A program made the translations under genes and the position numbers. DNA of 64,000 bases, from the NCBI RefSeq assembly GCF_037622515.1, contig NZ_JBBJCN010000002.1, forward strand, positions 248,001 through 312,000, given 5' to 3'. The notes below the pieces were generated by a model. That model had not been told where the DNA came from and ran no database searches. It worked only from the letters and a program-made list of their open reading frames with translations. Shown here one piece after another: positions 1-9,818 of this stretch. The stretch comes from Paradesertivirga superstes. Lineage in GTDB: Bacteria > Bacteroidota > Bacteroidia > Sphingobacteriales > Sphingobacteriaceae. How positions within the stretch are numbered: the stretch's first letter is position 1; every line of letters begins with the position of its first letter.

Positions 1-2694
1 GCCCTCCCATGGATGAAACTGACGGTCCTTGATGAGTTTGTGTGCCTTTTCGTATTCACCTGAAAGATTGTACAAAGAAGCTCTTTCAACATAAATGTCA
101 TCGCGTTCAAGGGCAGTATCAAGGTTACTTTCAATAAATGACAAACGTTTGGCCGGCTCAACATTTAAACGCTTATATAGTTGATCAAGCTCCATTAAAA
201 CCCTTGCATCGGAAGGATCTAATTCAAATGCCTTTTCAAAAAACTGAAGTGCGATTTCAGACCGTTTTTGTTTATTAAAGTAAGCGATAGCCAGGTTTCG
301 ATAAACGGTCGGGAAGTTTAAATCCCGTTCCAGTGAAAGTTCCCAATAACTGATCGCTTCTTCATACTGTCTTTTATCATAAAACAAGTTCCCCAGATAG
401 TAGGGGGCTTTTGCATCAGCTGGATTTGTCTGTGCGGCATACTTCAGTACAAGAATATCTTCCAACCGATTAGGGAAGCATAAATAGGAGCTTGCTTTTC
501 TGGCATTTTCTAAATTTCCCGGCGCAGAATGTCCCAGCCTATTATACCAGTAAGCTAAATAATAAAAAACTAATGGAGAAGAATCAGGCTTAACGATATG
601 ATTAAGCAGCTCAATTGCATCCTCGTATAAACCCGCGGCGGCATAATCAAGGGAATATTCGATGAAATTATGCTCTGTTCCACGCCCTAACTTTAATAGC
701 TCGGCTTTAGCCTGATTTGCTGACTCCCTGTCTCCTAAGGAACTATACACTTTTAGCTTTTCGAACAGTGCGCTAAGATTAAACGCGTCCAGCGAAAGCG
801 CTACTTCAGATACCTTTTTGGCTTCTTCTATATTTCCTGCCTTTCTTAATACAGAGGCTTTAAGTGAATGGGCTTTCATATTGCGCACATTTCTGTCCAT
901 TGCCAGGGTTAAATGATCCAGGGCTTTATCATAATCGCCACGTAAAACATCTATCTGCGCTATAGAAAAATATGCGCTGTCCTGCCAGGCGCTGCTCCAG
1001 GTGGATTTATAGAAAGCGGTATAAGCACCGTCCAGATCGCCCATAAATTTCAAACAGAGCCCTAAATTGTAGTATGCTTCGCTTTCATAAGGGTTTGGAT
1101 TTCTTGAAATTAAGGTTTCAATCGCTTTTCTGAAATAGGGTTCAGCTTTCTCAAACCGGCCTCTTTTTAAATACCAGGCACCTAAAGCATTATTGTTGCG
1201 GATATCTTTCGGGTCGCACTTTAATGCTTCTTCATAATACGGAACAGGACTATAAGTAGCATGACGATACTGCTCTAAATGTTGTGCAGTTAAAAACAAC
1301 TGTTCCGTATTTTCAACAACCTCCGGAGCTAAGGCAGGTTTTGCCGGCTCGGGGAAATCATTTTGTTTATTTTTTGCAGGCTCATACCGGATAAGCTCCC
1401 GATTTTCTATACTGGTAATGCTCAGCAGAAAATTTTTCTCATCTGCGTCACTGTTTAGCGATATAACTCTCTCATAAACCTGTTCAGGGATAATGTCTAT
1501 GGTTTCTTCTAATATGACATTCTCTTTTAGCTTCAAGGTAACTTTACAGGATTTTTGCTCAGATGTAACAAAAACTTTCACTACCGCACTGGAGTTCACT
1601 TTTTCCAAATTAACGAGGATATCTTTCGTAGCGTTTTTCACTACACCCAGTTCCCTGTAAGGCAGAAAATACTGCGTAAAAGATTTTTCTTCGTAAGGCA
1701 TGAGCCATGTAAAATCAGGCTGATTATCTGTAAAAACACCTGTCATCAATTCAATATAAGGCCCGTCTTCGTCGGTAAGGTTTCTATCCCAGGCCTTTCC
1801 GAAATCGCTATGCCCCCAGGTCCACTGTTTTTTACCGGGAGATACGTGATGGTTGGCAACATGCAATACCCCTGCCTGAGTATCGTGTTCGTAACCGCCC
1901 ATAAAATCGTATTCAGAATTAATGGCCATATACGAGGTAGGAACCGGGATATTCTTGTAGCGCGAGATATCTGTTCCGGGTGAATAATCTACTTTGTAGT
2001 ATGTTCCGGTAGCAATCGGAAAAGTCGACACATCGCGTTTTCCATGATCAAAAACAGCGTTCACATCAGGCGGGAAAACCGACTGGTAATCGTCGTTAAC
2101 CTTTACAGCAGGATTGGCCCACCATAAAAATGTTTGAGGTAAGCTGGTGCGGTTAAATAGTTTCGCTTTAATTTCCAGGTAAGCTTTCTCAGGGTGTAGG
2201 GTAAAGCCAGCCATCCCCTTGGTGCGGAACATACGTTCTACTTCATTAACCCATACTGTTTTACTGCCGTCTTTATTCTCTTCAATCTTATAATCTACAG
2301 GTTCGAATGTACTTGGACGATGATGCTGCGGCCAGTTAAATTCAATTCCTCCGGAAATCCATGGACCGGTTAAACCAACAAGAGCGGGTTTTATTACCTG
2401 GTTATAATAGATAAAGTGACGTTCCTTTATTTTGTCGTAAGCCATCTGAACCCTGCCTCCCAGTTCAGGAAGAATCATAATTTTGAGGTATTTATTTTCC
2501 AAAAACAGCCCCCGGTATTCCTGATCCACTTTCTCGTCAAAAATCTTTTCAATTACCGGATTGGGATACACTGCCCCGCTACTTCCCTGATAAACCCGTT
2601 TTTCGAAAAACATAGGATTTTTATCTGGCTTTCCAATTCCATATGTTGGGATAGTTACACTTTCTTCCCAGACTCTCACTTCAAAATCGTTCAT
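1..2694 (-). CDS. DUF5107 domain protein with C-terminal TPR repeats (3' end outside window)
   Basis: This minus-strand frame is open from an ATG at 2692-2694 to the left edge, giving 898 codons without a stop, so the C-terminus is missing. Residues about 35-330 resemble the DUF5107 domain (for example GGRVQMAYDK, GPWISGGIEFNWPQHHRP, WWANPAVKVNDD), which is rich in aromatic residues like galactose-mutarotase-type sugar-binding folds. From about residue 425 onward there are tandem TPR-like helices (NALGAWYLKRGRFEKAEPYF, YYNLGLCLKFMGDLDGAYTAF, YYLGNLFYDKRQYEEAISYW). No signal peptide is evident. It lies 93 bp downstream of the sugar porter in the same direction, so co-transcription is plausible. 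DUF5107/TPR proteins commonly occur in Bacteroidota sugar-utilisation loci, but their biochemical role is not established. The family call is from memory of the domain; no catalytic function is claimed. Confidence 0.8.
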   Translation of the reverse strand, partial: MNDFEVRVWEESVTIPTYGIGKPDKNPMFFEKRVYQGSSGAVYPNPVIEKIFDEKVDQEYRGLFLENKYLKIMILPELGGRVQMAYDKIKERHFIYYNQVIKPALVGLTGPWISGGIEFNWPQHHRPSTFEPVDYKIEENKDGSKTVWVNEVERMFRTKGMAGFTLHPEKAYLEIKAKLFNRTSLPQTFLWWANPAVKVNDDYQSVFPPDVNAVFDHGKRDVSTFPIATGTYYKVDYSPGTDISRYKNIPVPTSYMAINSEYDFMGGYEHDTQAGVLHVANHHVSPGKKQWTWGHSDFGKAWDRNLTDEDGPYIELMTGVFTDNQPDFTWLMPYEEKSFTQYFLPYRELGVVKNATKDILVNLEKVNSSAVVKVFVTSEQKSCKVTLKLKENVILEETIDIIPEQVYERVISLNSDADEKNFLLSITSIENRELIRYEPAKNKQNDFPEPAKPALAPEVVENTEQLFLTAQHLEQYRHATYSPVPYYEEALKCDPKDIRNNNALGAWYLKRGRFEKAEPYFRKAIETLISRNPNPYESEAYYNLGLCLKFMGDLDGAYTAFYKSTWSSAWQDSAYFSIAQIDVLRGDYDKALDHLTLAMDRNVRNMKAHSLKASVLRKAGNIEEAKKVSEVALSLDAFNLSALFEKLKVYSSLGDRESANQAKAELLKLGRGTEHNFIEYSLDYAAAGLYEDAIELLNHIVKPDSSPLVFYYLAYWYNRLGHSAPGNLENARKASSYLCFPNRLEDILVLKYAAQTNPADAKAPYYLGNLFYDKRQYEEAISYWELSLERDLNFPTVYRNLAIAYFNKQKRSEIALQFFEKAFELDPSDARVLMELDQLYKRLNVEPAKRLSFIESNLDTALERDDIYVERASLYNLSGEYEKAHKLIKDRQFHPWEG

Positions 2695-2718
2695 AAAACT
2701 CAATATTGTAATACATAT

Positions 2719-2743
2719 TAAACAGTGACATTCTAAACAGTGA
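2719..2743. repeat. 10-nt direct repeat between sugar porter and DUF5107 gene
   Basis: TAAACAGTGA occurs twice, at 2719-2728 and 2734-2743, with 15 nt between starts. It sits in the 93-bp gap upstream of the DUF5107 gene. Spacing of about 1.5 helical turns could fit a regulator binding site, but there is no independent support. Confidence 0.3.
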
Positions 2744-2787
2744 TATACTATCCTAAGCCAGCCAGGATTGCTAATAAATCCGCCGTT

Positions 2788-4134
2788 TTAGTGGGCCGCA
2801 AAATTGGTTTCCAGTTGTTCGAGGGTCTGTCCTTTTGTTTCGCGTACTTTTCTAAGAATGAACACAAATCCTAAGGCACAAATAGCAGAATATAAATAAA
2901 ACGGACCGAAGGTGCCAATTTTTTCCGCCAGTATCGGGAACGTAAAAACAAGGATAAAATAAGCGCTCCAAAGCGAAACGATAGCTACCGAAGAGGCGGC
3001 TCCGCGAATCTTGTTCGGAAAGATTTCAGAAATAAGCACCCAGGTAACCGGGGCCAATGAGGTTGAATACAAGCCGATTGCCAACAGCACAAACATTGAA
3101 ACAAGGACTGCCGCAGCATGGCTTTGTAAAAGATAGGCCAATATTAAATATACCATCGAAAGACCTATTGAACCAATCAGTATCAAAGGCCTGCGACCCA
3201 GCTTGTCTACCTGCCACATGGCCAAAAGTGTAAATATCAGATTGACAGCACCTATAGAAACGGTTTCAAAAAGCTGACGATCCAGACTGGCGCCAACTGA
3301 CTCGAAAATGGTTGATGTATAATTAAACACCACATTAATGCCACAGAATTGCTGAAACACGGCGAGAGTTATCCCAACCAGCACGGCCGGGCGTACAGCT
3401 TTATCAAAAACGGCGCTATAAGATTGTTTTTTTACGCCTTTTAAAGACTTTTCAATATCAACAATAGTATTGTTAACGAAACCTTCTGAACCTATCTTCT
3501 GTAATACTGCTTTAGCTTGTTCCTGCTTTCCCGCCTGCATTAACCACCTCGGACTTTCCGGCAACCACATCACCCCTAAAAAGAACAATAAAGAGGGCAC
3601 AAAGCCAAGTCCGAACATCCAGCGCCAGGCATCGGGACCGGTATCCGCCAGGGTATAATTGACCAGGTTCGTAACAAGGATACCTATAACGATTGTTAGT
3701 TGATTTATGGCAACATTTCTACCTCTTTTATCAGCAGGAGAGATCTCCGCAATATACATAGGGCTTAGCATTGACGCCATGCCTACACCAATTCCCGCGG
3801 CAAAACGCATTAAAATAAAAATGCTAAGTCCCTCAGAAAAGGCCATTCCAAGAGAAGATGCGGCGAATATTACACCAGAAAGCATTAGTCCCGGCTTTCG
3901 GCCGTATTTATCTGCAATTTGACCCGCCATAAGACAGCCGACAATACAACCAAGAGCCAGGGAGCCGGTTAAAAAGCCTTCCCACCAGGCATCCAGCTGA
4001 AATTCTGTTCTTAAAAAGGGCAAGGCGCCCGATATTACCGCAAAATCAAAACCGAATAAATATCCGCCCAGAGCGGAAATAAAAGAAATACCGAGAATGT
4101 AACGGTGATTGAACGAAATGGTTTGATTGGCCAT
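2788..4134 (-). CDS. Sugar porter family MFS transporter (XylE/GalP-like)
   Basis: 448 aa inner-membrane sugar:proton symporter of the sugar porter family. Family signatures are in order: the loop 2-3 motif GQIADKYGRKP (71-81), PMYIAEISPADKRGR (125-139), PESPRWL (192-198), QQFCGIN (261-267, a sugar-contacting helix 7 motif), VDKLGRRP (309-316) and the C-terminal RETKGQTLEQLE. About twelve hydrophobic segments are visible and the length is normal for the family. The start follows an A/T-rich leader and lacks a strong Shine-Dalgarno, as is usual in Bacteroidota. It is flanked by a DUF5107/TPR gene downstream and by an AraC regulator and a GH35 beta-galactosidase on the other side, so it probably imports a sugar released in this locus. 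The sugar cannot be told from sequence; galactose, arabinose and xylose are all possible. Confidence 0.93.
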   Translation of the reverse strand: MANQTISFNHRYILGISFISALGGYLFGFDFAVISGALPFLRTEFQLDAWWEGFLTGSLALGCIVGCLMAGQIADKYGRKPGLMLSGVIFAASSLGMAFSEGLSIFILMRFAAGIGVGMASMLSPMYIAEISPADKRGRNVAINQLTIVIGILVTNLVNYTLADTGPDAWRWMFGLGFVPSLLFFLGVMWLPESPRWLMQAGKQEQAKAVLQKIGSEGFVNNTIVDIEKSLKGVKKQSYSAVFDKAVRPAVLVGITLAVFQQFCGINVVFNYTSTIFESVGASLDRQLFETVSIGAVNLIFTLLAMWQVDKLGRRPLILIGSIGLSMVYLILAYLLQSHAAAVLVSMFVLLAIGLYSTSLAPVTWVLISEIFPNKIRGAASSVAIVSLWSAYFILVFTFPILAEKIGTFGPFYLYSAICALGFVFILRKVRETKGQTLEQLETNFAAH

Positions 4135-4253
4135 GTATTTTAAATTGATAATTGGTTCCCTAAAATAACGCTATTAAGTAATGGGGAAAATGGATATTTT
4201 GATGTTATAGATGGACAATCAAACCTTTCAATATAAAATCAAGGAACGCTCCG

Positions 4254-4487
4254 GACGCTATACTGACAGATGCAGAAATTACTGAAAAAATGGAAGTGCG
4301 GACGAGTTATCCTTCTATTCTATTTTATTCGGGGAATTATTTGCAGTTTCCATTCGCACCATGTGAAGGCCTTTGTTTAGAGGCACAGTTTTTTCCCGAT
4401 GCTCCAAATCTGGCTAATCCCCCTACGCTGCTAAATCCCGGCAAAAAATATAACGATCAGATCCACTATTCCTTTTCATGGCAGTAG
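4254..4487 (+). pseudogene. Aldose 1-epimerase (galM) C-terminal remnant
   Basis: The plus-strand reading frame here encodes a typical galactose mutarotase C-terminus: KMEVRTSYPSILFYSGNYL, then GLCLEAQFFPDAPN and LLNPGKKYNDQIHYSF before a TAG at 4485-4487. Complete GalM proteins are around 340-390 aa; only about 75 residues remain. Upstream the similarity fades by about 4254 and a TGA lies in frame at 4200-4202. The first in-frame ATG (4290) is inside the conserved domain, so a functional enzyme is not possible. It sits between the sugar porter and the AraC regulator, which suggests the locus once contained a complete mutarotase. The identification rests on the strongly conserved C-terminal pattern of the family. 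Confidence 0.75.
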
Positions 4488-4592
4488 TCACTTAGATTTG
4501 AAATTAAATTCAACTTCCAGATACTCACACTCGGCTATGTTAGCAGAATTAACATCATGATGGATTAATCAATCATAACATTGGATTTTTAA

Positions 4593-4600
4593 TACATTTG
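4593..4600 (+). promoter_or_regulatory. Putative -7 box (TACATTTG) for the AraC-type gene
   Basis: TACATTTG matches the Bacteroidota -7 consensus TAnnTTTG and lies 58 bp before the ATG at 4658. No TTG at the usual -33 spacing was found, so only half the promoter is supported. Confidence 0.45.
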
Positions 4601-4657
4601 ATTAAGGAAGCGTTTTTTATGTAGATAATTGCATTTCCGAACCCAGACCGACCATAC

Positions 4658-5554
4658 ATGAATATTTCGAACAAAACCGAAAAGAAAATTAAAGAGGGCT
4701 TTGTTGGTCAAAAGATGATTGTTCTGCCACCTAACCTAAAACATAATGTTTTAAAAAATGAGCTGATCAAACGGTTTTACCTGACGGCAATCGGCTTTTA
4801 TCCGCATGCAGCTTTCCATGACAGAGAAAGAAAGTCGGGCTCTAATCAGTATATTTTGTTGTACTGCACGGCGGGAATAGGAACTGTGAAAATCAGAGAT
4901 AAAGTCTATAAACTAACTCCAAATCATTTTATAATTCTTCCCAGAAATATTGCGCACCAATATTCTTCGGCAAAAGAAGACCCATGGACCATATATTGGA
5001 TTCATTTTACCGGGGAATGTGCTGATCTTTTATTCGCGAGATATCTTGAACTCGGATCGGAACCGGTATTCTCTGCTTATGATGAGGCTCGAATTGAAAG
5101 GTTTGAACAAATATTTAATTTGTTAGAGGAAAGTTTTGAGATGAGAAACCTTGAAATAGTTAATATTTCGTTGCAAGATTTTGTCGCAAAATTCATTTAT
5201 TCGCCTGAAATAAATCCTCCGGGCCTTGGAAGTGATAAAATTTCCGACTCAATATCGTTTATGAAGAAAAATCTGAATCGACAGTATTCAGTTTTGCAAA
5301 TGGCTCAACAACAAAGTTTATCGGTAACACACTATTCGAGGATGTTCCGAAGTAAAACGGGAAGCTCTCCTAACCAGTATTTCAGCGAACTCAAGATTCA
5401 AAAGTCTTGTCAGTACCTGTATTTTACAAACAGGAGCATTAAAGAAATTTGCGCAGATCTTGGCTTCGATGATCCGTACTACTTTTCACGTTTATTTAAA
5501 AAATTGATGGGAGTATCACCTGCGAAGTATAAAAGCCAGCATAAAAAAAGTTAA
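4658..5554 (+). CDS. AraC family transcriptional regulator
   Basis: 298 aa. The N-terminal part (about 40-165) looks like the AraC-type cupin sensor (YILLYCTAGIGTVKIRDKVY, NHFIILPRNIAHQYSS, WTIYWIHFTG). The C-terminal 100 residues carry the paired helix-turn-helix: VLQMAQQQSLSVTHYSRMFR followed by the signature region IKEICADLGFDDPYYFSRLF and KLMGVSPAKYK. It is expected to bind DNA near the divergent sugar porter and/or the GH35 gene in response to a sugar. It is transcribed divergently from the porter and converges on GH35 with a 97-bp gap. A -7-like box precedes it. Confidence 0.93.
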   Translation: MNISNKTEKKIKEGFVGQKMIVLPPNLKHNVLKNELIKRFYLTAIGFYPHAAFHDRERKSGSNQYILLYCTAGIGTVKIRDKVYKLTPNHFIILPRNIAHQYSSAKEDPWTIYWIHFTGECADLLFARYLELGSEPVFSAYDEARIERFEQIFNLLEESFEMRNLEIVNISLQDFVAKFIYSPEINPPGLGSDKISDSISFMKKNLNRQYSVLQMAQQQSLSVTHYSRMFRSKTGSSPNQYFSELKIQKSCQYLYFTNRSIKEICADLGFDDPYYFSRLFKKLMGVSPAKYKSQHKKS

Positions 5555-5651
5555 ACTAATTCACTGACAATGCCCTATTCAGCCTGGTCGGCTTCTGTAC
5601 ACCGGGTTCCTTTGCCGGCGGCTATTTGAAGATAGGTAATTCTCCGTTTCA

Positions 5652-8084
5652 TTAAAAGCTGATAGTGGTTTTATATTCGGGAACGAACTTTACTCTGTTA
5701 ATTTTAAGCAGTGAACGGTCTGTGCCAAATTTCGGCACCGTTTCCGGATCCAGATCATTTAAATAAGTTGCATTGCTCCGAATAGGTCGGAAATAAAATA
5801 CCATTTCGCGCGTCTTTGTGTTGCTTAATATATTTCTTAAACCAATGTCCCAGGTAGTTCCTTTAAAAAACTCATCAGTAACAAGTTCTGAATCAATAAA
5901 ACCCATACCCGTGTCGCCGGTGTAATCGATATTCAGGAAATAATCGTTTAGTCCCCACACTATTTCAGGAAGTTTTATCGCGAACTTTTTCTGGCCGAAT
6001 GTCGTCATTTGCACCGGGAAGGCTTTCGCCGGAACTGAAACGCTGTAAGAAGAATACGAATTATTTTTTAATGCACCAGTGCTAAGCACACCATCGCTTG
6101 CGCTAACTTTCGATGTCAATTTTGGAAAAACCTCAAAATTAAACTTATTGTTCCCTTTACTTAGGAGTGTAATCGAGCCATTGTCAGGAATAACTACATT
6201 ATCCGAAAAAACAAGCTTTCTTTGGCCCTTAAGAGTTATCTGATAGGCTTTTAATGCTGTTTCTTTGGTTAGCACCAGTACCCTGAGCGATTTATTGCCT
6301 TTAGTTAGTAAAAACTCAGCACGATCACCGGTACAAGTAACCAATTTATTAGTCTGATTGTCTTTAACAGTGGCAAGATGTAATGCCTTAACAGAAAATC
6401 CGCTTCCGTTGAAGGAGAATTCTGGTTTTATGCCTGCAGGAGAAAAAAACACATAATAAGGAGCTGCCACATCATCGCCTTTAGTCAGCAGTTGCGCGGT
6501 TGCATAGTGAAGATTTATGCCTTCCAGATCAAAGTTGAATGGAAAAATCACATTTTCATCGCGTTGCAGATCAAAAGAGCCGGAGGCCGGGATGTTTACC
6601 AGACCAGCGGAAGTCTTTATGGAAAAGCGCAGACCTTTTTTAACCGTCATTATCGTATCATCCTGGAAATTATTCACAAACAGGAAGCCTGAAGTTCCGT
6701 TTCCGCGAACTGCATAGCGGAGATCCGTGACATTCTCTGGCTTTAGCGAGGCGGCATTTGCAGGAAGAATCGTCTTCATGGGTGCCAGCCTGTCGCCAAA
6801 ATCGTTTAAAAAGAAATGCAGTAATTTTAATCGTTGATACCCTTCACGCACCTGGCCGAACTCACCAATAGGAGCCTGAAAATCGTAAGAAACCTTAGGT
6901 AGTCCATATGCCTCATCACTGAAATAATATGAGCCATTATGCGGAGTAGAACCGCCGTGATACATATAATACCCTATACCATTCGCCCCGCTTCCGAGGC
7001 AGCGGTTTATCATCGCGTCGAAACTTTTATGTACGGCAATCGGTCTGCGTGTATATACGGTCATGATACCCGAGCCCAGTTCGGCAGGAAATACGGGGTA
7101 ATCTTCTGTTTTATAGCGCACCGGAGCATAATCAGGCTTCTGGTGCATGTCTTTAAATAAGAAAAACGGAGAAATATCCTTTTTAGGAGTCCAGAATGGA
7201 TATGCATATGCGGCAGTAACCGGAATACTTTCATTGGGAATAATTGCTGCGTTCCCCCATCCTGTTGCCGTGTAAAGCGGCGTAATCATACCGGCTTTTA
7301 TTGCCAGTTCTTTAAGAATTTTCATGTGATCGTTGCCCAGCTGGACATATGGGTTGTTCTCCCTGGATATGCCAACGCCCTCCTGTGTAAGTGCAAGGTC
7401 GCGTTCTGAAGCCGTCATATCATGGGGCTGACCAGGGTATGTTAATCCCCAGGGGGCTGCCGAATGCTGATATTCATTTTCAATCTGGGTGCCGATTATA
7501 TTGCCCCCGTCCTTGAAATACAAGCCCTTTATTTCCTCTCCTATACGATTATATAATTTCTCGACATACGAAAGGTAAAGCGGATCGTTCGAACGGATAG
7601 TAAGGGGTTTACCGAGCAACCAATCAGGAAGGCCTCCGTTTCTTATTTCACCGTGACCAAAAGGACCTATTCTGACAATAGCCATCAAGCCATTTTTTGC
7701 ACACAGTTGTAAGAACTTCCTGAGATCATTATCACCTGAAAAATTAAATTTCCCTTCGGTTTGCTCATGAATATTCCAGAACACATAGGTTGCTACAACA
7801 TTTACCCCCCCTGCTTTGATCTTCTTTAATGATTCATCCCAGTACTTTTGCGGGTATCGGGTATAATGAAATTCGGCCGTTATCGGAATCCAGGGTTTTC
7901 CATTCAGCTGAACGTATTCATTATTAACAGAAATGGACTGTCCGTTTGGGCCATTCCCGCCTAGTTTTAAATGTTCTGTCCGCGGCTTTGGAGGAATAGC
8001 GGAGGCATCTATCGTATAGATATTTTGAGAATGGGCGCAAAATGTGCCGGCTAAAAAAACAGTTAGTAATGCGTTTAACTTCAT
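5652..8084 (-). CDS. Beta-galactosidase-like glycoside hydrolase, family GH35
   Basis: 810 aa. A short signal peptide (KLNALLTVFLAGTFCAHSQ) directs it to the periplasm or surface. The GH35 TIM barrel begins around residue 50 (WIPITAEFHYTRYPQKYWDE, VNVVATYVFWNIHEQTEGKF). The predicted acid/base glutamate is within IENEY (201-205) and the predicted nucleophile is E335 in FPAELGSG. C-terminal beta-sandwich regions follow from about residue 450. GH35 enzymes release terminal galactose from oligosaccharides; this secreted, roughly 800-residue form is typical of Bacteroidota. It is probably functionally tied to the adjacent AraC regulator and sugar porter. Substrate linkage cannot be decided from sequence. 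Confidence 0.92.
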   Translation of the reverse strand: MKLNALLTVFLAGTFCAHSQNIYTIDASAIPPKPRTEHLKLGGNGPNGQSISVNNEYVQLNGKPWIPITAEFHYTRYPQKYWDESLKKIKAGGVNVVATYVFWNIHEQTEGKFNFSGDNDLRKFLQLCAKNGLMAIVRIGPFGHGEIRNGGLPDWLLGKPLTIRSNDPLYLSYVEKLYNRIGEEIKGLYFKDGGNIIGTQIENEYQHSAAPWGLTYPGQPHDMTASERDLALTQEGVGISRENNPYVQLGNDHMKILKELAIKAGMITPLYTATGWGNAAIIPNESIPVTAAYAYPFWTPKKDISPFFLFKDMHQKPDYAPVRYKTEDYPVFPAELGSGIMTVYTRRPIAVHKSFDAMINRCLGSGANGIGYYMYHGGSTPHNGSYYFSDEAYGLPKVSYDFQAPIGEFGQVREGYQRLKLLHFFLNDFGDRLAPMKTILPANAASLKPENVTDLRYAVRGNGTSGFLFVNNFQDDTIMTVKKGLRFSIKTSAGLVNIPASGSFDLQRDENVIFPFNFDLEGINLHYATAQLLTKGDDVAAPYYVFFSPAGIKPEFSFNGSGFSVKALHLATVKDNQTNKLVTCTGDRAEFLLTKGNKSLRVLVLTKETALKAYQITLKGQRKLVFSDNVVIPDNGSITLLSKGNNKFNFEVFPKLTSKVSASDGVLSTGALKNNSYSSYSVSVPAKAFPVQMTTFGQKKFAIKLPEIVWGLNDYFLNIDYTGDTGMGFIDSELVTDEFFKGTTWDIGLRNILSNTKTREMVFYFRPIRSNATYLNDLDPETVPKFGTDRSLLKINRVKFVPEYKTTISF

Positions 8085-8481
8085 ATACCTGATAAGAATG
8101 GAAAATTGGCTGAATAATTGGGCATCAACGGAGCCATTAAAGATATCGTAAATTTACTTTAAGCAAGTCCGCGAAAAATGGATAATCCGACCATAATATT
8201 GGAGAATCATGCTACGGTTCCTTTTAGGGAACCTGCCTCTCTCCTTTCAGCTGCAGCTATTTTTCAAAACTCGTGTTCATTTGATATATGATGAATATTG
8301 TCCTTTCTTAGAGGGGACCGTGAAATAATTGAGTTGGTAATGCAGGCCCTATTTGTGCAATTGATTCATGAAAAAATCTGCCAGTAAATTGTTATTAAAA
8401 AAAATCAAGCGCGATAGATTATTAAAAGTATTATGAAAAACAATTGAGATTTCGTCCATTTGCGACTTCAGGTATAAAATA
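8085..8481. other. 397-bp intergenic region, no gene recognised
   Basis: Divergent spacer between GH35 (minus) and the chloride transporter (plus). It must hold both promoters, but no full TAnnTTTG box with a TTG element was found on either strand. Open frames here are short and lack family resemblance. A,T-rich from about 8360 onward. Confidence 0.5.
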
Positions 8482-9771
8482 ATGAAGTTTTCCACCCACA
8501 AAAGATTTTTTGAACTTAAGGATACATTACAAGGGCCATTAAAATTTAATCCGTTCGTGTATAACAAGCTTTTCCTGATATGGACCATTTTAGGTTTAAT
8601 AGGAGGTGTTATTGCGGGTGCTTATTGGATTGTTTTAGAACATTTAATAGAGTTGTTTGGATTCATTGAGGGTATTTATGTCATTCCTCTAATGACAATT
8701 GGGGGCCTGGCAGCCGGCTTAGTTATACATAAACTAGGTGATCCCGGTGAAATTGATCTGATAGTAGACAATATTCATTTCAATAAAGGAAAGCTGGATC
8801 CTAAAAGTAATCCATCAATGATTCTTTCATCGTTATTGTGTATCTCGGTCGGAGGAAGTCTGGGTCCGGAAGCTCCATTGGTACAAGTTGTTGGCTCAAC
8901 AGGAACTTATATTGCCCGGAAGCTGGGATTTAAAGGCGAGGACATACGTTCTATAACCATTGCAGGAATGGCATCCGCTTTTACAGCATTGTTTGGAGCG
9001 CCGCTGGGAGGAAGTTTATTTGCTCTGGAAATATTAGACCATAAACAGGTTACACGATATTATCAGGCTTTTATGCCGGCCCTCGTGGCAAGTTGCGCCA
9101 GCTACCTGATGTTCATTTTAATTACGCATCTCAATTTAGGCCCAACCTGGAAATTCCCTTCTTATTCCAACCCTCAGGTTAATGATATTTTTTATGCCAT
9201 TCTTTATTCTTTGGCAGGGGCTGCTCTTGGCTGGGCCTTTATTTTTATGGTTAAAAAATGTAAAGCTTTATTTAGTTTATTTAGCATTCAAATTTATATT
9301 AAACTAGCGCTGGGTGGTTTTCTTTTAGGAATTATCGCCTATTTTTTACCTTTAACACGGTATTTCGGACACGACCAACTGCAGGAAATCCTATCGGGAA
9401 GTTTCACAGTTGAATTCCTCATTTCGCTTCTGGTTTTAAAGCTTATTGCGATTGCAATCACAGTTACTTCAGGATGGCGTGGCGGATTTATTATTCCTTT
9501 GTTTTTCGGGGGTATCGTTTTGGGTGTAATAATTTATCAGCTGGTACCCGGTCAGAACCTGGCATTAATAAGTGTTTGTATTATGGCATCACTTGTGGCA
9601 TGTGTAACCCGCACACCTGTGAGTATAATAATACTGCTAGGAACTATGACGGGTTTTCAATCACTGATTCCAATCATGTTTGCCAGTTTAACAGGTTTTT
9701 TCCTGGCACCAAAGACCCCATTGATAAATGCACAACTTGGAATGGACAAACCTGGTCACAGGAGCTCATAA
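8482..9771 (+). CDS. CLC-type chloride channel / H+-Cl- antiporter family protein
   Basis: 429 aa, about ten or more membrane helices. Diagnostic CLC selectivity-filter elements are present: GSLGPEAPLV (125-134), in which E130 corresponds to the gating glutamate of E. coli ClcA (GREGP), then GAPLGGSLFALE, and GWRGGFIIPLFFGG near the C-terminus. Retention of the gating glutamate is compatible with an H+/Cl- exchanger. No C-terminal CBS domains follow, as in many short bacterial members. The gene stands alone between divergent GH35 and the convergent tRNA/YeiH operon. Likely roles are anion homeostasis or acid/fluoride tolerance; the ion specificity is not determined by what is visible. Confidence 0.9.
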   Translation: MKFSTHKRFFELKDTLQGPLKFNPFVYNKLFLIWTILGLIGGVIAGAYWIVLEHLIELFGFIEGIYVIPLMTIGGLAAGLVIHKLGDPGEIDLIVDNIHFNKGKLDPKSNPSMILSSLLCISVGGSLGPEAPLVQVVGSTGTYIARKLGFKGEDIRSITIAGMASAFTALFGAPLGGSLFALEILDHKQVTRYYQAFMPALVASCASYLMFILITHLNLGPTWKFPSYSNPQVNDIFYAILYSLAGAALGWAFIFMVKKCKALFSLFSIQIYIKLALGGFLLGIIAYFLPLTRYFGHDQLQEILSGSFTVEFLISLLVLKLIAIAITVTSGWRGGFIIPLFFGGIVLGVIIYQLVPGQNLALISVCIMASLVACVTRTPVSIIILLGTMTGFQSLIPIMFASLTGFFLAPKTPLINAQLGMDKPGHRSS

Positions 9772-9779
9772 GACTGTAA

Positions 9780-9812
9780 TTGGGTTGTGAAATCATCGAA
9801 GTCTCAACCCAA
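9780..9812. terminator. Hairpin between chloride transporter and tRNA-Cys
   Basis: An 8-bp perfect stem, TTGGGTTG (9780-9787) pairing with CAACCCAA (9805-9812), lies between the two convergent transcripts. Neither side has a long T-tract, so termination is plausible but not certain. Confidence 0.4.
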
Positions 9813-9818
9813 ATTAAA

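Noticed and set aside
1555..1983. Plus-strand open frame of 142 codons
   Set aside because: Lies fully inside the minus-strand DUF5107/TPR gene and shows no family resemblance; a shadow frame.
8349..8588. Minus-strand 79-codon frame in front of the chloride transporter
   Set aside because: Overlaps the start of the well-supported plus-strand gene, low-complexity A/T-rich composition, no family features.
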